Below, one piece after another: positions 33,153 through 39,420 of a DNA stretch of 39,420 nucleotides. A model generated the notes under the pieces. The model made no database searches and was not told the origin of the DNA. It saw nothing but the letters and a program-made list of their open reading frames with translations. This DNA comes from Amphimedon queenslandica. Lineage: Eukaryota > Porifera > Demospongiae > Haplosclerida > Niphatidae. Positions within the stretch are counted from its first letter, which is position 1. The number at the start of each line of letters is the position of its first letter. The translations under genes were made by a program, and so were the position numbers. Location: the NCBI RefSeq assembly GCF_000090795.2, contig NW_003546335.1, positions 189,050-228,469 on the forward strand. Direction: 5' to 3'.

Positions 33153-36100
33153 ATGGCTTCCAATGAGGATGAATTTCTAGCTCCTCCAAGAAGACCCTCA
33201 GTGGGATATCAGCGACTGATATCATGGGAGCTATCCCAGGTGCAGGACTATTTGACTGAGGCTACTAAGCCTCAAAAGAAAAATAAGAAAAGAGCTCCTT
33301 CCAGATCAACAGAAGAGGCTGTGGAAGACCCATCCTCTCCAGGCCCCACTGATGATGGGGTATACCTAGTTACTAATAGTGACGGGGAGGAAGAGATATA
33401 TTATTCAGCTCCTCAGTCTCCTTTGCCTAGCGATGATGATGCTACTATAGTCTCTGATGCAAGTACAGAATCATCGCTACTTCAATTTGATTCTAGTTTA
33501 GTCCCATCGCATAAGAAACAGAGCAAGTTAGTGTCTTGCTTTACTGCATTATAGTATTTACTGCATTATTATGCTTTTTTGGGTATTATAGAAAGATCAT
33601 AACTTTAATAAAATATATTTTATCAATGATTTAAATTTAATGTCATTATGCCCCTTTTAAATATTAAACATTTTATTGTACTTAAATTTTTCTATGTTTA
33701 GAAGAGGGAGAATTGCATTAAATGCACAACACAATTAACCACATCCAATAAGTTTTATAGTTTCTTTTTCTACTAGATCATCTAAAAAGAAGAAGAAAGA
33801 TCGTAGGAAGATTCAGCGAATGATGCGTTCAGATTTTTTCCAGCCGCTCTGTGATCTCATTGACGATGTTGTCAGCATTGATGTTAATGACATGGAGCTT
33901 GCCAATAAAACAACTGTACTCTCTCTTTCGGAAATATGTCTCAGAGCTATCAAGAAAATGCCATTAGGTATGATTATAATAATGGATTGGGATTTTAGAC
34001 GAATTGATGTTTGTGTGCCGTTTATTTTAGCTCAAATGGAGATGCAGCTGCCATTCTTAATCACAAGCCTCGTGGGTCACAATAGACATCTTAGTGGTAT
34101 AGTGTCCAGTCACGTCCAATGGCTAGAGAAACTGCTCGCTGATGTTGAGAAGACGCTATTGGAAGATGAAGTTGAAATGAAAAAGAGAAGCAAGGACTCT
34201 TCTTTGAAGGAGTTGAAATGCATTTATGAATTCGTGGTCCCCTGGGATACTCAATTCAGGCATGTTTTATGTACAGTGATTTTCCTTAAACTTGCATGAA
34301 AGGCAAGCAGAAATGTGTTATGCACATGCTCTGCTGTGGTCAGGAATAAAATGGATGCACCTACCATATAACCACTTAATTTCGAGGGTACAACTTTTGC
34401 TGTTTTCGCGGATTTTCTGTATTCGCGAAAGTTAATTCCGTGAAGTATCTGTATTGCCCATAAACACGTGTGCTTTAAAACAGGAACCGCGAAAGTTAAT
34501 TCACGAAAAAAGACTTGTGGCCTGATTCGCGAAAGTTTATTGCCTCGAAACTTTGTGGCTATACGGTACTTAATACCGACCACAACAGAGCATGTGCATA
34601 ACACATTTCTGCTTGCCTATCATGCAAGTTTAAGGAAAATCACTGTATATATATTTTTTAATTTTTATTGTAGACCCATTTCTGCTAATGAATTTACAAC
34701 TGAAGGATATCACTGCCCTCTTCCCTACCAATCAAGAGAAATAGACAATTACCAAACTCACAGTCACTACTGTACCGAGGGAGGTCTCTTGGGTGTCCTC
34801 TTCCACTATGCCAATTACTTTTATCCCGTGGCCCTCAATGAGGACATCAGTAAGAGATGCTCCCTATCCACTAAGAGCAGTGACACTGCTTTGGAGCAGA
34901 TACAGAGAGTTGCTATTGAGAGAGTTAACTATTGGATCAAAATAAGGTGGGGGCAATCAATTTGGGTAATTTAATAATCTGGAGATTTTAATCACAAAAA
35001 TCATCACTGTATTTATTTATGATAGAAAATTAGGAATAGTCACTGGCATTATACCAAGAGTACACGTACATGTACTCTTGATTATATCTAAAGCGTTTCC
35101 ATTATTATATTATATTATTATTTTTAGGTATAGTAAGATTTCATTTGTGTACTCAAAGTTTTTCAAGTTGTGGCCTGCTTATGTTCACTGGGCTAGAGGG
35201 AACTTTCATCTTGCTGCTAATGACTTTGCTTCTATTCTAGACTCATTTGAAGGTCAGTAAATTGTACACACACACACACACACACACACACATACTTGAT
35301 AAACTTGCCTTTTATTCATAAAGGTTTTGAGAAAGCAGCAATATTGAACGAAATGGCAAGAATGCTTGTTCATTCTGGCGATCGTCATCTTGCTAGCACT
35401 GCGTTTAACAAGAGCCAGGAAGTTGAGCTCCCATCGAAGGATCAACCACTAAAATATGAGCCAGCACTGGTAAGACATCCCAACCAACAGGTTTAGTTTT
35501 AGTTCAAGTAACATATAATTTTATTATTATTTGTTATTCCTTTGTCTTATTCTTTATTATTCTTATTGTATAATTATTATCATTGCTCTTATTATTAATA
35601 TTATCAAGAGTACTATTATTATCTGCACATGTACATGTACAGGTAAGAGCTTGCTACTTGGCATTGCAAGCTGGAGTCTGGGACACTGGGTAAGAAGAAG
35701 TTAATGTATTGTATTATCATAGCTACCACTGATGTACCTCTAGTGTATTGGACGAGGAGTCTGCTTCTAAAGCTAAGAGTAGCTGGGAATGGTTCCTTAA
35801 GCAATCGAATGATGTTCCTACAAATGTTTGGTTTCTGCATGTTGCTGCTGTTGAGTCAAGACTGAGAGTACATGCTGGGAGATGTGTGCCTGACTCTACT
35901 CCTGATACTAAGACTAGAGCAGGTTGATCAATATATAGATACTTTGCTATTGATTATAAGTAATAATGTGTGGCCATTGTATACATTTCATTAATGCTGA
36001 GTAGAAAATTAGTAATAGTTCACTTTAAATAATTATTGCTCTTTTATATCTTTAGTGGAGAAGAGTGTTGTCAAGCAATGGTTAGATGATTGTGAGAAAT

Positions 36101-39100
36101 TGATAAAATCCAATGATATAGTGGTGCTGTTCCCTGTCCTTAATTACCATCTGTCACTGGTGTATGCACTGGCTGGAAAGAAGCATGAATCAAGGAAAGC
36201 ATTTGATCATTATAACTCAAAGTATGTCATATTATACATTTGTAATTGTTTTACTGACCTAATGCCCATGGTTTTTTCCAAAAAATGGCTCCAAAATAAC
36301 CCCCAATTTGTATTACATTTTCTGATACATTAATATTAATCTACTTATGCTATATAAAAAATTTGAGCCAATTCCGACTTCAATTTTTGAGTTATGGTGA
36401 CAAGTCATTTTTGAGTTATGAGTATGCCCCACAACAATAGCAGAGATACATGTATACTTTAGATGATGCCAAATACTGTTACCCTACTCAGTAACTAGTA
36501 TTAGCACTTTTTAAATTTTGTAGCTTTGCTAGTTTTCATAATTGGGATATGGAGGGCCTACCCGGTCAGGTATCAGAGCCAGTCAATCTCCCTCAACACC
36601 AGTATGCTCATCCCTGGAGGAATCTCTTCACTCTAATGACAGGGCCTCCCCCTATACTTCCTATACACTGGAGGGTACAGCTATTGCACTCGCATCAGCC
36701 CTACCTAAGGTACTAGGGAGATAAAAGTGCTTGGACATTATGAATTGTGTGTGTATTTTGTGTAGAACTGAAGAAGTAGCTGATTGTGCTCCTCGTCATA
36801 ATCTTAATCTCAGATTAACAACTGAGGGTGACTTGACTGGTGACATGCTAATGGAACTGCCTCCACTGAGAGCTGTTATACTCAACCCTTACAATGGGTC
36901 AGTGACTCCGTACTAGTATATAAGGAGTATACAAGTTGTTTGATATGCATTTACATGTGCTTTATTTTTAAAAGCAAGATTTGTTGCTATAAAATTTGTA
37001 ATTTGCTGCTTAGTAGTGACAATGAATGCTCTATTGTTAGCTGATTGGTGTTGTATTTATTTAATAGGAGCATTCAATTTAAGCGAGAGGCTTCACTTCA
37101 ACATTATTTTATCACTGATAATTATTGTAAGCTGTTGTCATACCATATTCATCTTCATCTCTTGTCTCCCCATACTTCTCTTCTTCTATTCCTTTGTAAC
37201 TCTTCCTTTCTTTCATTTGTCTTTTTTTATTCATTCCTCTTTTTTTAACTTTTTTTCAGGTTCAAATATAACTCTATCAAACTTTCCCTATCCTTTGAGA
37301 CTATTTGAGTCATCCCAGTCCGTCATAGAGCTATCTTTAGGTAACAGGACTTGCATTAGTGGCCTCCATAACAGCATGGTTGCTAACTATATGGCTGTAT
37401 TGCACTGGTATGGTACTGATGGGTCACACCACAAGGTTGATATAAGGAAACTGATAAGGAGGAGATACAAAGAAGTACGCTATAAGATTGGACAATCAGA
37501 AATGCACACATGAATTTTTGACTTGGTCAAAGATTCCAATATCTCACAAAGTCTAAATCTGAATTACATGTAATTATAACTTTCTACTCTTATTTTAGGA
37601 ACTATTAAAAGACCTTAAGTTGCGTATTGACCTTACAGACACTGAAGAAGATATAATGAAGCGTCTTAATAAGAAAATGGAGATGGGTTTGAAGCTCTCA
37701 CCACATGATGTAAGTTAATGAATGAATTGTACTGAGTGCTTCAAGTGTCAATATAAACTATTCAATGGAACTAATAATCGTAGAAAGTCTATTGAGCCAG
37801 ACTTACCCATCAAGTATTACTCAGCACTCAGCTATGAAGTTTTGCTGTATTTGAGTATACATTGTACAATGCTGATACAATTGATTAGTGCTTTCTATGA
37901 TACTGATATATTTTATGCTCTAGATATTTTACAAAAAGCAAAATCGAAGCCTATCAACCTCTGAACAATTTCAGCTCCTATTGACCTCATCTTTTATTTA
38001 TGGAAAAGGAACGTTGCTATTGGCATTCAAACTGTCTGCAAACAATCCTGATGTGTTAGTGGTAAGTTGTAATAGTGTAGGATGCATTTTATGAATGACT
38101 CAAAGAAGTAAAGCTTTGTTTTTGTTTAGAAGTACTGCTCATCATTGATCCTTTAATTACTTGTCAGCAAATAGAAAAATTTTGTTTGTTTTAATAGTTT
38201 GTTGATTGTACGGATGCAAAGTCGTTTCTTAGTCCAAAGATTCATTGCTCTTTTGATGTCAATGGCTTTAGTCGTTTTATTCCCGACCACCTTTCACGCC
38301 ATACAAGCACACTGCATCATTATACTTGGAAACACCTACCACATCTCAAGCAAGTGGACATCTAGATCTGATCTATTTTATTTGTTAATTTCCCTTATGT
38401 ACTCATAGGTATGTAGTTGCTGCAAAGACCACGTTATTTAAGCACTATCGCGATAGCAAAGACAATAACTTTGAAAACACTTATTTTGTTTTCAACGAAG
38501 AAGGAGACGTGATACATAAGTGGTCTGTTCCTAAAGGGACAAATGAAAGTTACAGTATCCTTGGGGACAGGATTTTCTCATTTGACCGAGATTCCAATTC
38601 GTTAGTAATGCCATGCTTTATTATTTACAATGTGTCCTCAGTTTTTTTATTAACTCTATTGATCTTGTTCACACTAGCAGCTAAATCACTTCACATCAAT
38701 CCACCTCTGGAGGGGAAGTGAGAGTGATGCCCATTGATGTGCATTAATTTGAAACCACTCTAGTGTGAACATGATTAAGCACATCAATGCGCATTACTTT
38801 TGCCAGTGTGTGATGAAAAGGCCTTAAATCAAGGACCTTTAATACAATATTTACTGATGTCTCTTTTCATTTTAGGAATATTAGTATAGCTTCGTATAGT
38901 ATTAAAAAAACTAAAGAGCATTTCAACTCATATCCGATATTTCAATCAAAAGGTGACATCATTACGACTCCCGGTCTTCTACTGATACCTTGCCAGGATG
39001 GACTACTGGTACTGCACCCTGGTACACTGGCTAGGGTCAATATTGAGGGACTGAGGGAGTCTGATGGTATTGATCCACCTCAAGACGGCTTCATTTATCC

Positions 39101-39420
39101 TCAACTATCAGCAGTTACTGGTAGAGTGGAGGTACTGGGTGTGTTTGACATTGCACCAATGGAAAGAGAACCCTCTGATATCTGGACTGAAGAGACAGAG
39201 GGAGAGACAGAAGGAGATTGTCCTGTATTACCTGATGATGTGAGTGATTATGGATCGGCTCGTTTGGCACTTGCTATCAACGACAGGATTGTTATCCTTT
39301 ATTGTAGCCCAAGGTAAGATTGTCATGATGATAATGATTATAGTAATAATTATTGATATCATTATAATTGTAGGACTACTCAAGTGAAGGTAGAGTATGA
39401 TGTTAGTGTACCTGGAATAC
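33153..39420 (+). CDS. Unrecognised large protein, at least 19 exons and 1133 aa, 3' end outside window
   Basis: Exons: 33153-33526, 33777-33967, 34031-34259, 34674-34946, 35128-35252, 35324-35469, 35643-35689, 35744-35922, 36056-36221, 36524-36709, 36766-36897, 37068-37126, 37260-37474, 37599-37709, 37924-38061, 38198-38349, 38409-38600, 38876-39313, 39374 onward. Frames join throughout, which strongly supports one gene. I do not recognise the family. Residues 1-125 are Ser/Asp/Pro-rich and disordered, then a lysine patch (SSKKKKKDRRK). About 140-600 is alpha-helical, with TPR-like helix pairs (AYVHWARGNFHLAANDFASI, GFEKAAILNEMARMLV, VRACYLALQAGVWDTG). From about 870 the sequence turns beta-rich with propeller-like strands (TYFVFNEEGDVIHKWSV, LLIPCQDGLLVLHPG, LALAINDRIVILY). 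No signal peptide or membrane helix. A scaffold or trafficking-type solenoid plus propeller is inference from pattern only. Introns 3 and 16 use GC donors. Confidence 0.8.
33968..34030 (+). other. 63-nt frame-preserving intron without stop codon
   Basis: This intron (GTATGATT...TTATTTTAG) is exactly 21 codons long and open in the host frame, so retention would insert 21 residues (starting GMIIIMDWDF) between PL and QMEM. Splice sites at both ends are good, so it is called an intron. A retained isoform is possible. Confidence 0.6.
34274..34645. mobile_element. 372-bp MITE with 68-bp terminal inverted repeats and TA flanks
   Basis: The left arm 34274-34341 (CAGTGATTTTCCTTAAACTT...) and right arm 34578-34645 are reverse complements with about two mismatches. 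TA dinucleotides flank both ends (34272-34273, 34646-34647), as expected for a Tc1/mariner-type insertion. The interior is CpG-richer than its surroundings and has three copies of CGCGAAAGTT (at 34424, 34488, 34528). No transposase is present, so it is non-autonomous. It fills most of the intron between exons 34259 and 34674. Confidence 0.9.
35263..35293. repeat. (CA)n microsatellite in intron 5 of the 33-39 kb gene
   Basis: Fourteen or so CA repeats start about 10 bases after the donor at 35253, within an intron only 71 bp long (35253-35323). Length changes here could affect splicing. Confidence 0.85.
36290..36410. repeat. Possible degraded copy of the 185-bp repeat family
   Basis: TTTTCTGATACATTAATATT, then CTTATGCTATATAAAAAATT and GAGCCAATTCCGACTTCAAT, follow the order and spacing of the repeat's segments (TCTGATACATATACATG, CTTATGTTGTTTCTAAATTT, GAGCTGATTCTGACCAAAAT), but the core palindrome is missing. 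The resemblance is weak. Confidence 0.4.
38665..38773. repeat. Short inverted repeat in intron 17 of the 33-39 kb gene
   Basis: GTTCACACTAG at about 38668 faces CTAGTGTGAAC at about 38760, a perfect 11-bp pair about 80 bp apart. The inner stretches CACATCAAT and ATTGATGTG are also complementary. It could be a tiny MITE or a hairpin. No flanking target duplication is obvious. Confidence 0.5.

Noticed and set aside
33820-34120. SOCS-box-like pattern (SLSEICLRAIKK...LPFLI) near the start of the unrecognised gene
   Set aside because: Only a loose L-C-R-x-I and LP spacing match, split by an intron. It lacks the LPLP-x-x-L-x-x-YL ending, so it is not sufficient for a domain call.
34468-34974. 168-codon plus-strand frame beginning inside the 34.3-kb MITE
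   Set aside because: The first part is MITE and intron sequence. Only the part from 34674 onward is exon, where it is already assigned to the 33-39 kb gene.
1-39420. CRISPR arrays, bacterial operons, rRNA or tRNA genes
   Set aside because: No regularly spaced identical repeats with unique spacers, no Shine-Dalgarno-led gene strings, and no cloverleaf or rRNA motifs were recognised. A tRNA scan could not be run.

Overview
The window is metazoan nuclear DNA and most resembles the compact, AT-rich genome of a demosponge (Amphimedon-like). The species call is inference. Supporting it are clear animal orthologues (a NOX2-type NADPH oxidase, STK40, PNISR, COX6A, MRPL19), many short introns with ordinary GT-AG borders, very short intergenic distances, and abundant TACATGTA palindromes, microsatellites and small inverted-repeat elements. 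Exon borders were worked out by hand from splice sites, reading-frame continuity and recalled family motifs; no alignment was run.

Layout. 1-395: a near-perfect palindrome whose two arms carry mirrored short hydrophobic ORFs. 560-2620 (+): an unrecognised, very acidic 686-aa protein. 2943-7980 (-): a complete 16-exon NOX2-like oxidase (581 aa). It shares a roughly 200-bp divergent promoter with a single-exon Kelch protein (8181-9539, +). 9640-11862 (-): a 9-exon fungal-type (TAKA-like) GH13 alpha-amylase with a C-terminal membrane anchor. It lies head to head, 83 bp apart, with MRPL19 (11946-13000, +). 13770-20582 (-): an STK40-type pseudokinase with a conserved COP1-binding VP motif. 21213-32004 (-): a PNISR-type SR-like protein (about 1536 aa). 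It is divergent from COX6A (32637-33005, +). 33153-39420 (+, running off the window): an unrecognised gene of at least 19 exons with an alpha-helical middle and a beta-rich C-terminal part.

Repeats. A tandem repeat with a 185-bp unit, carrying the palindrome CCCTGTACTATAGTACAGGG, occurs at three places (about 3.5-4.0, 13.1-13.5 and 27.2-27.7 kb), with a possible fourth degraded trace near 36.3 kb. Two MITE-like palindromes sit in introns (MRPL19 intron 2, and intron 3 of the last gene). The second has 68-bp terminal repeats and TA flanks, and begins 14 nt inside a GC-AG intron.

Function. The genes do not form one pathway: superoxide production, starch hydrolysis, mitochondrial translation and respiration, COP1-linked signalling and RNA processing sit side by side. 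What joins them is architecture: three head-to-head pairs with short shared promoters, and tail-to-tail pairs with abutting or overlapping 3' ends. The best candidates for something undescribed are the membrane-anchored fungal-type amylase, the unrecognised 33-39 kb gene with two GC-AG introns, the acidic protein behind the terminal palindrome, and the 185-bp palindrome-bearing repeat.
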